Origin: Pseudomonadota bacterium
GTDB lineage: Bacteria; Myxococcota; UBA9042; PHBI01
Direction: 5' to 3'
DNA: 6,747 bases
Assembly: GCA_005788935.1 (NCBI GenBank)
Contig: SYAK01000523.1
Span: 1 to 6,747, forward strand
A program made the position numbers and the translations under genes. Position 1 is the stretch's first letter; every line of letters begins with the position of its first letter. Shown piece after piece: positions 1 to 6,747 of this stretch. The notes under the pieces are model-generated. The model saw only the letters and a program-made list of their open reading frames with translations, did not search any database and was not told the origin of the DNA.

Positions 1-872
1 AGCTGCGTCCGGAGCTGCAGGTCACCACGAACTTCCTGCTGACCGGAACCTACGTCGCTTGCGTCGATGGCTTCTTCGGGGCGACGGCACGCGACTACCG
101 CCTGCGGGTCGAGACCGGCTCCGACGCGTGCGAGGCGCCGCTCGCCTTCCCGGCGAGCTTCGACCTCGACGAGGACGCCATCGCGGATGCCTGCGACGGG
201 GACCGAGACGGCGACGGCGCCCCGAACGCCAGCGACAACTGCCCGGCCGTTCCGAACAGCGTCTCCCAGCTCAGCTGGCCCCTTGATGCCGAGGGCCGGC
301 TACGCCGATGGGTTGTCCTCGGCCCGTTCAACCAGAGTGGCGGCACGGCCTGCCTTCCCATCGAAGACCAGCTCCCCGCCGACGTCGCAGCCGCCCTCCC
401 GATCGTCGCGCCCGAGGCGGGGCTGCGGAGCTCGGCCGGGCCCTGGCGATGGAACCGCACAGTGGACGACACGCTCGACCTCGCGGCCCTCTTCCCGAGC
501 CGTGCGGCCCCGCGCTCGGCGCTCATCGCGACCTGGGTCTTCTCCGACACCGCGCGCGCCGCCGAGGTCCGCCTCGGGAGCGACGATGGCGTGCGGGTCT
601 GGCTCAACGGCGCGGTCATCTTGTCCCAGTCGACCTGTCGCGCCGTCCAACGCGACCAGGACACGGTGCCGGTGACGCTGCAGTCGGGCTGGAACCGTCT
701 GATGTTCCATGTCCGGGACAACGGGGGCGGGTGGTCGCTGCGGGCCCGCATCACGGCGCCGGGAGGGGCCGCCCTCGCGAACCTCCGGACGGCCGTGACC
801 CCGCCCTCGGCAGCCCTCGCGGGCCAGGCCGACAGCGACGGGGACGGGGTGGGCGACGCCTGTGCCCCCTGA
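1..872 (+). CDS. Secreted TSP3-repeat / jelly-roll domain protein, C-terminal part (5' end outside window)
   Basis: The reading frame is open from base 3 to the TGA at 870-872 (289 residues); the start lies upstream of the window. Numbering from base 3, residues about 12-37 resemble the end of a PPC-type (pre-peptidase C-terminal) beta domain (TYVACVDGFFGATARDYRL). Residues about 50-89 are acidic thrombospondin type 3 repeat material (DGDRDGDGAPNASDNCP), which normally binds calcium. Residues about 100-262 look like a beta jelly-roll of the kind with WVVLGPF near its start, SDDGVRVWLNG at 193-203 and GWNRL at 229-233, as in PA14/carbohydrate-binding-like modules. The protein ends with DSDGDGVGDACAP. 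Cysteines and Ca-binding repeats point to an exported or cell-surface protein; the signal peptide would be upstream and is not visible. Its substrate or partner cannot be told. The family reading is from motifs only; the coding frame itself is secure. Confidence 0.85.
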   Translation, partial: LRPELQVTTNFLLTGTYVACVDGFFGATARDYRLRVETGSDACEAPLAFPASFDLDEDAIADACDGDRDGDGAPNASDNCPAVPNSVSQLSWPLDAEGRLRRWVVLGPFNQSGGTACLPIEDQLPADVAAALPIVAPEAGLRSSAGPWRWNRTVDDTLDLAALFPSRAAPRSALIATWVFSDTARAAEVRLGSDDGVRVWLNGAVILSQSTCRAVQRDQDTVPVTLQSGWNRLMFHVRDNGGGWSLRARITAPGGAALANLRTAVTPPSAALAGQADSDGDGVGDACAP

Positions 873-926
873 ATGGACCGCTGCACATAAAATCGCCCTG
901 CAGATCAGGTGCATACGCGATTCTTT

Positions 927-944
927 CGCAGCGTTGCGTTTTTT
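927..944 (+). terminator. Terminator-like hairpin and T-run after the TSP3-repeat gene
   Basis: CGCA (927-930) can pair with TGCG (935-938) around a GCGT loop and is followed directly by six Ts (939-944), the only T-run of this length nearby. An alternative pairing is GCGA (917-920) with TCGC (926-929). It lies 55 bases after the stop of the upstream gene, between two same-strand genes. The stem is only four base pairs, so this is a weak intrinsic-terminator candidate. Confidence 0.3.
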
Positions 945-1019
945 CCTCAAGTCCGATTCTCGATCGGCCGACGTGCTGCTATTGCGCCGTTGCGACGTTC
1001 CTCGGAAGTGAGAGACCTC

Positions 1020-2516
1020 ATGTCCCGCAAAGTCGACCTGAAGGACCTGCCGACCCCACCAGCAGGGGTGGCGCAGGTCATCCGCGCTGCCAACGACCCG
1101 TCGCGGTCGCTCGGCGACGTGGCCCGCGTCATCGAGCGCGAGCCGAGCCAGACGGTGCATCTGCTCCGCCTCGCCAACAGCGCCGCGTTCTCGCCAGGTC
1201 GTGAGGTCCGCAGCGTCGGGCAGGCGACCGTGCTTCTCGGCGCGCGCGTCATCCGCAACATCGCGGTCGCGCACGCGGTGATGGCGCTCTACCGTCGCGT
1301 CGACCTCGGCGACTTCGACGCGACCCAGTTCTGGGAGGACTCGCTCCGACGGGCCTGTGCAGCCCTCGTGCTCGCTCGCAGGACCGGCTGGGAGGACCCG
1401 TCGGAGGCCTTCACCGTCGGACTCGTTCAGGACATCGGCGTGCTCGTGCTCGCCATGCTGGGGCATGGCGACGTCATGCAGCGCCTGCGGACGCTGCCCG
1501 GACCCGACCGCCTGCGCCGCGAGACCGACCTCGTCGGGCGGAACCACGTCGAGGTCTTCGTGTCCCTGGGGCTCGAGTGGGGTCTGCCGCGCGAAATCGT
1601 CGACGCGGTCGCCTTCCACCACATCGACCCGCCCAAGGACGCGCTCCCGCGAACCGTGCGCCTCGCGCAGATCGCCCGTGCGGCTGACCTGCTCGCGGAT
1701 ATCCCGCAGACCTTCGCCGCGGGCGACACGCTGACGCAGGCGGCCGCTCGACTGCTCGAACTCGGCGAAGTCCATCAGCTGCGACTCGACTCGCTCTTGA
1801 AGGACGTCGCCGACGAGATGGTCGTCCAGAGCCGGGACCTCGAGATCCGGATCAGCAACCAGCCGAGCTTCGACACGCTCATGGCCGGGGCGAGCGAGGC
1901 CCTGCTGCGCCTCAGCTCGAGCTATGAGAAGCTGACGCGTCGCCTCGAGGAGCTGGTTCAGGAGAAAGACGAGCTCGCGCGGCAGCTTGAGACCCGCAAC
2001 GAGGAGCTGAAGCGGCTCGCCCGCACGGACCCGTTGACCGGGGCCCTCAACCGACGCGCGTTCGCCGAGATCCTGACCACGATGCTGGCGACCCTCGACA
2101 AACCGGGGGCGCGCGCCGTCTCCGTGCTCATGGTCGATGTCGACCACTTCAAGCAAATCAATGACTCCCACGGTCACCTCGTCGGGGACGACGTCCTCGT
2201 GGAGCTCGCCTCGCGACTGCGCTGGGTCGTCGGAGGCGACGATGTCGTCGCGCGCATGGGTGGCGAGGAATTCGCCATTGTCCTCAAGGGTTGCGACGAC
2301 GCCGCGGGCATGCAGGCGGCGGATCGACTGCGCCACGCGTTGCGGCAGGAGCCGGTGCAGTGCCGCAACGGGCTCACGGTGTCCGTCCGCGTCTCGGTCG
2401 GCGGAGTCACGCTGCGCAAGTCCACCCGTATCGAGGACGTCCTGCGGGCGGCCGACACGGCCCTCTACAGGGCCAAGGCCGACGGGCGTGACCAGGCCCG
2501 CTGGGCGGGGCACTGA
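1020..2516 (+). CDS. HDOD-coiled coil-GGDEF protein, probable diguanylate cyclase
   Basis: A complete 498-residue cytoplasmic signalling protein with no membrane segment. Residues about 8-210 form an HDOD domain, an HD-like scaffold lacking the usual phosphohydrolase metal site: the position normally HD reads Q137-D138 (VQDIG), and FHH is at 199-201. Residues about 298-335 are a charged heptad-like coiled coil. It runs into a GGDEF domain starting at TDPLTGALNRR (D337), with the metal-binding aspartate in MVDVDHFKQIND (D373) and active-site GGEEF at 414-418, so c-di-GMP synthesis from two GTP is expected. The RxxD inhibitory I-site is absent (G405-G-D-D408 at that position), suggesting little product inhibition. 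The ATG at 1020 is preferred because the HDOD domain begins right after it and GGAAG lies at 1004-1008. An in-frame GTG at 909 would add 37 residues with no domain character. The flotillin operon converges on it; the input sensed by HDOD is unknown. Confidence 0.93.
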   Translation: MSRKVDLKDLPTPPAGVAQVIRAANDPSRSLGDVARVIEREPSQTVHLLRLANSAAFSPGREVRSVGQATVLLGARVIRNIAVAHAVMALYRRVDLGDFDATQFWEDSLRRACAALVLARRTGWEDPSEAFTVGLVQDIGVLVLAMLGHGDVMQRLRTLPGPDRLRRETDLVGRNHVEVFVSLGLEWGLPREIVDAVAFHHIDPPKDALPRTVRLAQIARAADLLADIPQTFAAGDTLTQAAARLLELGEVHQLRLDSLLKDVADEMVVQSRDLEIRISNQPSFDTLMAGASEALLRLSSSYEKLTRRLEELVQEKDELARQLETRNEELKRLARTDPLTGALNRRAFAEILTTMLATLDKPGARAVSVLMVDVDHFKQINDSHGHLVGDDVLVELASRLRWVVGGDDVVARMGGEEFAIVLKGCDDAAGMQAADRLRHALRQEPVQCRNGLTVSVRVSVGGVTLRKSTRIEDVLRAADTALYRAKADGRDQARWAGH

Positions 2517-2537
2517 GCGTATCCCCGCGACCGTCTG

Positions 2538-2554
2538 CCCGTCAGCTGGACGGG
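2538..2554. terminator. Hairpin between convergent genes, possible bidirectional terminator
   Basis: CCCGTC (2538-2543) and GACGGG (2549-2554) form a perfect six-base-pair stem with a five-base loop. It sits in the 45-base gap between the GGDEF gene stop (2514-2516, + strand) and the flotillin B stop (2562-2564, - strand). There is no U-tract on either side, so if it ends transcription it does so weakly or with Rho. Confidence 0.35.
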
Positions 2555-2561
2555 GGCCCGT

Positions 2562-3916
<1,355 letters not shown>

Positions 3917-3917
<1 letters not shown>

Positions 3918-5314
3918 CAGGTGTCCTCCGGCGACGGGGTGACGGGACGGGCGGGGCGGGCGAGGGTCGAGCGGGGAGGCGGCATCCGGGGGCTCGAGGT
4001 GGCAGCGTCGGCCTGCCCGGAGACGCCGCTCGCGAGGATGGCCGGGACGTCGACGCCGACGGTGTCCTTGATGCGCGCGAGGATCTCCGTGACCACCTGC
4101 GGAAAGGCGCCGACGTAGCGCGCGAGGCTCTCGCCGTTGCCACCGTCGATGAGGTTCACGCGGCGAATGGTGATGTTGTCAGCCACGGCGGCCACGTCTG
4201 CGAGGATCGCGTCGATCTGCTGAATGAGGAAGACCTCGGACGCGCGAGGGCCCGCGAGCGTCCATGCGGCGTGGAGGGCGGCGAGGGCCTCCGCCTGGGC
4301 GCGGCCGGTCTCTGCGCGGATGGCGGCGTCGCCGGCGGCCTTGAGCACGGCCGCCTCGGCGCCTCGCTGGGCGGGGATGATCTCTTCGGCCTCGAGGCGC
4401 AGCTTCTCGAGCTCCCGCCGCACCGTCTGCAGGCGCTGCTCCATCATCGCCTGCTCCTCGCGCACGGCGGCGGTCGTCCGCTCCTCCTCGGAGCGCGAGA
4501 CGGCCTCGAGCTCGGCCTTCTTCTGGATGAGCTCGTTCTCCTTCTCGGCGATCGAGGCCGCGGCCTGCTCGGCGGCGACCTTGCCGCGCATCTCGGCGCC
4601 CGCGATGGCGAGCTCGGCTTCGCGCGTGGCGTCGGACTCGGCGATCTCGGCGTCGCGGATGACCTCGGCGATCCGGACGCGGCTGATGGAGTCGAGGTAA
4701 TGCATGTCGTCGGTCACGTGCTGAATCTTGAACGTATCGCACTGCAGGCCGAGCCGCCCGAGGTCGTCATCGACCTCGCGGCTCACGACCTCGGAGAGCT
4801 TCTGCCGGTCATGGTTGACCTCTTCGGGCGGCAACTGCGCGATGACGCCGCGCAGCGTCCCTTCGAGGGTCTCGCGGGCGATCTGACGAATCTCGTCCGC
4901 AGGCTTGCCGAGCAGGCGCTCGATGGCGTGGTGCACGAAGCGGTCGTCGAGGGTGATCTTCACGTTCGCGACAGCGTCGACGTTGATGGGGATGTTTCCC
5001 CTCGCGTAGGCGGCCTTGATGTGGATGTCGATGGACATCGACGTGAGGTCCATCCGGTCCACGCGCTCGATGAGCGGCCAGCGGATGGCGTGGCCTCCCG
5101 CGATGTAGCGCCAGCCCACGTCGCTGCCGTCCGCGAGCCGGTGCTTGCGTCCTGAGAAGATGAGCGGCTCGTTCGGGCGACCTATCTTGAGAAAACTCTT
5201 GATGAACAGGATGAAGAGCCAGAGGCCGATGAGCGACCCGCCGACGATGAGTCCGGTCGACTTCAGCGTCTCGGGCGTCAGCGCCAGTTCCGCGAGGGGC
5301 AGCGGGAGCGTCAT
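3917..5314 (-). CDS. Flotillin-like SPFH-domain protein (flotillin A, first copy)
   Basis: A 465-residue protein. A short N-terminal stretch is followed by a membrane segment at about 20-38, then GRPNEPLIFSG (45-55) opening the SPFH domain. Conserved stretches include VDRMDLTSMSIDI from V85, ERLLGKPADEIRQIARETLEG and YLDSISR. A Glu/Ala-rich coiled coil follows (about 210-345), the flotillin region used for oligomerisation. The C-terminal part (IDAILADVAAVADNITIRRVNLIDGG and beyond) resembles the conserved end of bacterial flotillins and is followed by a Pro-rich tail of about 30 residues. The ATG at 5314-5312 overlaps the stop of the NfeD-like frame (ATGA), with GGAGA eight bases upstream. 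Gene order NfeD-like then flotillin matches the known NfeD-flotillin and yqiJ-yqiK pairing. The neighbouring paralogue is the natural partner for a mixed oligomer, by analogy with FLOT1/FLOT2; this is inference. Confidence 0.93.
3925..3929 (-). promoter_or_regulatory. Shine-Dalgarno of flotillin B inside the flotillin A coding end
   Basis: GGAGG on the - strand, seven bases before the ATG at 3917. It lies within the last codons of flotillin A and, with the overlapping TGATG, fixes the start of the second flotillin and supports coupled translation. Confidence 0.75.
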
Positions 5315-5664
5315 GCGGGTGTTCTCCGGTCAGGTCGTGCTGGATGTCGGGCGCTGGTGCGCTCGGTCTCGCGCGCCGCGTGCGTCGTCAGGATATCGGC
5401 TTCGGCCAGCATCGCCGCCTCCGCGGGCGTGACGACGGCGCGACCATCGCGCACGGCGAGCACGAGGACCCGCGTCTCCTTCGGCAGCGGGCCGCTGTCG
5501 GCGGCGAGGACCGCGAGCAACTCGCGCCCACCCGCGGAGCCTCCCACCAGACGAACCTTCGAGGTCTGCCCGGACGCGAGCGGGTGCAGCAGCGCGCCGA
5601 CAGCCCCCACGAGGGCCTCGGACGACGCGACAGCCCCCACGGGGGCCCGCAGCTGCCGCATCAC
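5311..5664 (-). CDS. Possible separately translated OB-fold fragment of the NfeD-like gene
   Basis: After the TGA at 5667-5665 the same frame offers a GTG at 5664 and an ATG at 5661 at once (TGA-GTG-ATG), an arrangement compatible with termination-reinitiation. The 117-residue product would hold the soluble OB-fold-like domain (about residues 19-85) and a charged, basic tail, with no membrane anchor. No Shine-Dalgarno is visible before it. It may be a real split gene or just the tail of the interrupted gene; I favour the latter, but it is the fragment most likely to appear in an automatic annotation. Confidence 0.35.
   Translation of the reverse strand: MMRQLRAPVGAVASSEALVGAVGALLHPLASGQTSKVRLVGGSAGGRELLAVLAADSGPLPKETRVLVLAVRDGRAVVTPAEAAMLAEADILTTHAARETERTSARHPARPDRRTPA
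5323..5327 (-). promoter_or_regulatory. Shine-Dalgarno of flotillin A inside the NfeD-like reading frame
   Basis: GGAGA on the - strand, eight bases before the ATG at 5314. The leader GGAGAACACCCGC-ATG resembles that of the second flotillin, GGAGGACACCTG-ATG. This fits either duplication of the gene with its leader or convergence on a good ribosome site. Confidence 0.65.
5598..5641. repeat. 14-base direct repeat, 30-base period, in the NfeD-like gene
   Basis: CGACAGCCCCCACG occurs at 5598-5611 and again at 5628-5641 (+ strand). The period is 30 bases, or ten codons, and gives VGAV twice in the protein (PVGAVASSEALVGAV). It lies 24 bases from the in-frame TGA, so a small duplication or slippage may have affected this junction. 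Confidence 0.7.
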
Positions 5665-5871
5665 TCAGGCCGCAGTGCTGCCAACCGCGCCGCCGACCCC
5701 CGCCGAGGCGAGACCCACCGCAGCCTCGCTCCAGGTCGTGAAATGGGACAGCGCGACGCCGGTCAGGCCGAAAAAACAGGCCCCGAAGGTCCAGAAGCGC
5801 ACGGACTGCAGCGGGACCCAGCGTGGCGCGGACCGGCCGCGGGCCCGGGGTCCGCGGGTCTCCTGTCGCGT

Positions 5872-5879
5872 CCCCCCCC
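5872..5879 (-). repeat. Run of eight G (on the - strand) at the likely frame change
   Basis: Eight Cs on the + strand read as eight Gs in the NfeD-like gene, at codons 52-55. Removing one G joins the good N-terminal frame to the good transmembrane frame. Such runs are slippage points for polymerases and common sites of sequencing error. Confidence 0.75.
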
Positions 5880-6094
5880 ACGACGGCCAGGTCGGCGGCG
5901 ATCGCGTGGGCGTGGAGCGCGTCGCCTGCGACGTCGTGGTCGCCGTGGTCGACGTCCTTCCCGAGCCCGCTGAGGGCCGAGAGGGCGACGAGCAGGCCCC
6001 CGAGCGTGAGGCAGACCAAGTACGCGGTGATCATGGCTTCGGCATCATGGCGGAATCGGGCCGTCCGTCAACCCGCCGGCCGCAGCCAGACCAT

Positions 6095-6151
6095 GGAACC
6101 AATTGTTTCATCGTGAACCATAATGTTTCGAATATGAAACGGTCTGGTTCA
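6095..6151. promoter_or_regulatory. Operator-like array of three tandem dyads between divergent genes
   Basis: This AT-rich island has six half-sites close to TGAAMC in alternating orientation: GGAACC 6095-6100, GTTTCA 6105-6110, TGAACC 6114-6119, GTTTCG 6125-6130, TGAAAC 6135-6140 and GGTTCA 6146-6151. Their centres are 9-11 bases apart, about one helical turn. They group as three dyads of the form TGAAMC-N4/5-GKTTCA centred near 6102.5, 6122 and 6143. The second and third also make a nested perfect inverted repeat: CGTGAACCA (6112-6120) with TGGTTCACG (6145-6153), and GTTTC (6125-6129) with GAAAC (6136-6140). CATAAT (6119-6124) could be a -10 element for the + strand, and CATTAT or CATATT for the - strand; no convincing -35 was found. 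The site starts 60 bases before the NfeD-like ATG and ends 113 before the exported-protein ATG, so it may control either or both. The regulator is not in the window. Confidence 0.65.
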
Positions 6152-6167
6152 CGCGCCTTTGGGCGCG
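6152..6167. other. Hairpin next to the operator-like array
   Basis: CGCGCC (6152-6157) pairs perfectly with GGCGCG (6162-6167) around a four-base loop. It directly follows the dyad array and would lie in the 5' leader of the + strand gene if transcription starts in the AT-rich island. There is no T-run. Another small stem, CCACG/CGTGG, sits at 6223-6237 before the ribosome site. A role is not established. Confidence 0.35.
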
Positions 6168-6253
6168 GAGCAAATCCGACGCACGAAGACCGGTCCCGGG
6201 CGCCGCGCGTAGCAAGGGGGCGCCACGAGGCGCGTGGTAGCTTGTCGAACGGT

Positions 6254-6258
6254 GGAGG
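6254..6258 (+). promoter_or_regulatory. Shine-Dalgarno of the exported protein
   Basis: A full GGAGG, six bases before the ATG at 6265. It decides the start in favour of this ATG over the in-frame GTG directly before it (6262-6264). Confidence 0.75.
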
Positions 6259-6264
6259 TGGGTG

Positions 6265-6747
6265 ATGGACGGGGTCCGGAGACGGTTCGCGTGGGGTTTG
6301 GGATGGGCGTTGGCGTTGGCCGGAATGGCTGGCGGAGCCATGTCCGGCGGGTGCAATGCGCACGCGGGCGCCCCGCTGACACCGCAGGGCGGGGGCGTCA
6401 GCCTGACCCTGGTCGACGCGGGCGGCGCAGAGCTTCCGCGTTGGGTCCACAAGGGCGTTTCGTGGGTCGCAGGGGCCGAGGGCGAGCGGTACGGCGTCAG
6501 GCTTCGCAACGAGACCGGCGAGCGGCTCGAGGTCGTCGTGACGGTCGATGGGCGTGACGTCCTGACAGGCGACGTCGGGGACTATGCCCGACTGCGGGGA
6601 TACGTCCTCGCGCCGTACCAGACCGTGACGATCGACGGCTTCCGCACGTCCATGGAGACCGTCGCGACCTTCCGGTTCACGTCGCCCGACGACAGCTACA
6701 GCGCTCGCATGGGGACCCCGCAGCACGTCGGCGTCATCGGCGTGGCC
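6265..6747 (+). CDS. Exported protein of unknown function, possible lipoprotein (3' end outside window)
   Basis: 161 codons are present and the frame is open at the window end. Residues 1-7 carry three arginines, followed by a Gly/Ala/Leu-rich hydrophobic stretch (about 8-26) and SGGC at 27-30. This is a signal peptide. C30 may be a lipidation site, although the lipobox is poor (no Leu at -3), and cleavage after AHA (32-34) is an alternative. The mature part begins with a variable Pro/Gly stretch. It then shows a beta-rich domain with phrases such as RYGVRLRNETGERLEVVVTVDGRDV, GYVLAPYQTVTIDGFRTSM, ATFRFTSP and the final VGVIGVA. I recognise this pattern as recurring in hypothetical proteins of myxobacteria-like genomes but know no function for it. 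It is divergent from the flotillin operon and may share its control region. Confidence 0.85.
   Translation, partial: MDGVRRRFAWGLGWALALAGMAGGAMSGGCNAHAGAPLTPQGGGVSLTLVDAGGAELPRWVHKGVSWVAGAEGERYGVRLRNETGERLEVVVTVDGRDVLTGDVGDYARLRGYVLAPYQTVTIDGFRTSMETVATFRFTSPDDSYSARMGTPQHVGVIGVA

Larger units (their letters stand above)
5311..6034 (-). pseudogene. NfeD/YqiJ-like membrane OB-fold protein, interrupted by a frame change and an in-frame TGA
   Basis: Read from the ATG at 6034, the first about 52 residues encode a membrane segment (TAYLVCLTLGGLLVALSALSG, 3-23) and a His/Asp-rich loop (about 27-43). The frame then degrades into Arg/Gly-rich sequence typical of a wrong frame. The sensible continuation lies one base over: RWVPLQSV then RFWTFGACFFGLTGVALSHF and a Gly/Ala-rich third membrane helix, ending at TGA 5667-5665. 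After that TGA the same frame continues (MRQLRAPVGAV) into a beta-rich OB-fold-like end (LVGAVGALLHPLASGQ, KVRLVGG, VLVLAVRDGRAVVTPA), stopping at 5311 in an ATGA overlap with flotillin A. With one base removed the gene is exactly 240 codons, a fitting length for this family, with TGA at codon 123. Candidate causes are gene decay, sequence error at the G8 run, or recoding. The family call rests on topology, C-terminal sequence and position before flotillins. Just upstream, ATG 6048 opens a five-codon frame (MMPKP) whose TGA overlaps this start. Confidence 0.7.

Noticed and set aside
909..1019. GTG start at 909 extending the HDOD-GGDEF protein by 37 residues
   Set aside because: The extension has no domain character and crosses the T-rich hairpin. 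The ATG at 1020 sits just before the HDOD domain.
300..2513. Long - strand open frame (737 codons) across the TSP3 gene end and the HDOD-GGDEF gene
   Set aside because: It lies antisense to two clearly coding frames with recognisable domains. Its product is Arg/Gly/Asp-rich without domain character, as expected when GC-rich codon bias removes stops from the opposite strand.
4271..5155. + strand open frame (294 codons) opposite flotillin A
   Set aside because: It is an antisense shadow of the SPFH gene, with no ribosome site or domain.
5330..5870. The second half of the 234-codon - strand frame from 6034 taken as a true protein end
   Set aside because: After about residue 54 it becomes Arg/Gly-rich with no structure, while the adjacent frame gives a membrane helix and an OB-fold. 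This is the basis for the pseudogene call.
6095..6151. CRISPR array or mobile-element end
   Set aside because: The repeats are only 6-14 bases with no spacer-length regularity, and no transposase or target duplication is nearby. An operator array fits better.
5357..6265. + strand open frame (302 codons) opposite the NfeD-like gene and intergenic region
   Set aside because: It crosses the AT-rich operator-like array and opposes recognisable membrane and OB-fold sequence. Its composition is Arg/Ala/Thr/Ser-rich shadow.
6031..6726. - strand frame (231 codons) opposite the exported protein
   Set aside because: The + strand frame has a perfect Shine-Dalgarno, a signal peptide and a beta-domain pattern. 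The - frame has none and would run through the AT-rich array.

Overview
The window is very GC-rich, with strong G/C bias at third codon positions. It carries thrombospondin-type-3 calcium-binding repeats, an HDOD-GGDEF signalling protein and a paired flotillin operon. This mix fits a large-genome deltaproteobacterial or myxobacterial lineage (Myxococcota/Polyangia-like). That assignment is inference from gene content and composition; no marker gene is present.

Layout from left to right. (1) Bases 1-872, + strand: the C-terminal end of a secreted, multidomain surface protein with a PPC-like segment, TSP3 repeat material and a jelly-roll-like domain. (2) Bases 873-1019: a less GC-rich spacer with a short terminator-like hairpin plus T-run and the leader of the next gene. 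(3) Bases 1020-2516, + strand: a complete HDOD-coiled coil-GGDEF protein, a likely diguanylate cyclase. (4) Bases 2517-2561: a short convergent gap with one hairpin. (5) Bases 6034 down to 2562, - strand: a tightly packed three-gene operon, an NfeD/YqiJ-like membrane OB-fold gene followed by flotillin A and flotillin B. The stop and start codons overlap at both downstream junctions (ATGA and TGATG). (6) Bases 6035-6264: a divergent intergenic region with an AT-rich island holding a regular array of inverted half-sites. (7) Bases 6265-6747, + strand: the start of a small exported protein of unknown function, cut by the window end.

The operon resembles the known yqiJ-yqiK / NfeD-flotillin arrangement, in which a membrane OB-fold protein is paired with SPFH scaffold proteins at membrane microdomains. 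Here there are two flotillin paralogues, while the NfeD-like partner gene is broken twice: a one-base frame change, best placed at a run of eight Gs, and an in-frame TGA halfway along. Both flotillins look intact.

The most notable observations are: the operator-like array at 6095-6151 (six TGAAMC-type half-sites in alternating orientation, about one helical turn apart); a canonical TSP3 repeat split by a 187-residue domain; and the doubly interrupted NfeD-like gene upstream of intact, translationally coupled flotillins. I see no mobile element, CRISPR array, tRNA or rRNA, and no clear evidence of a wholly new system.
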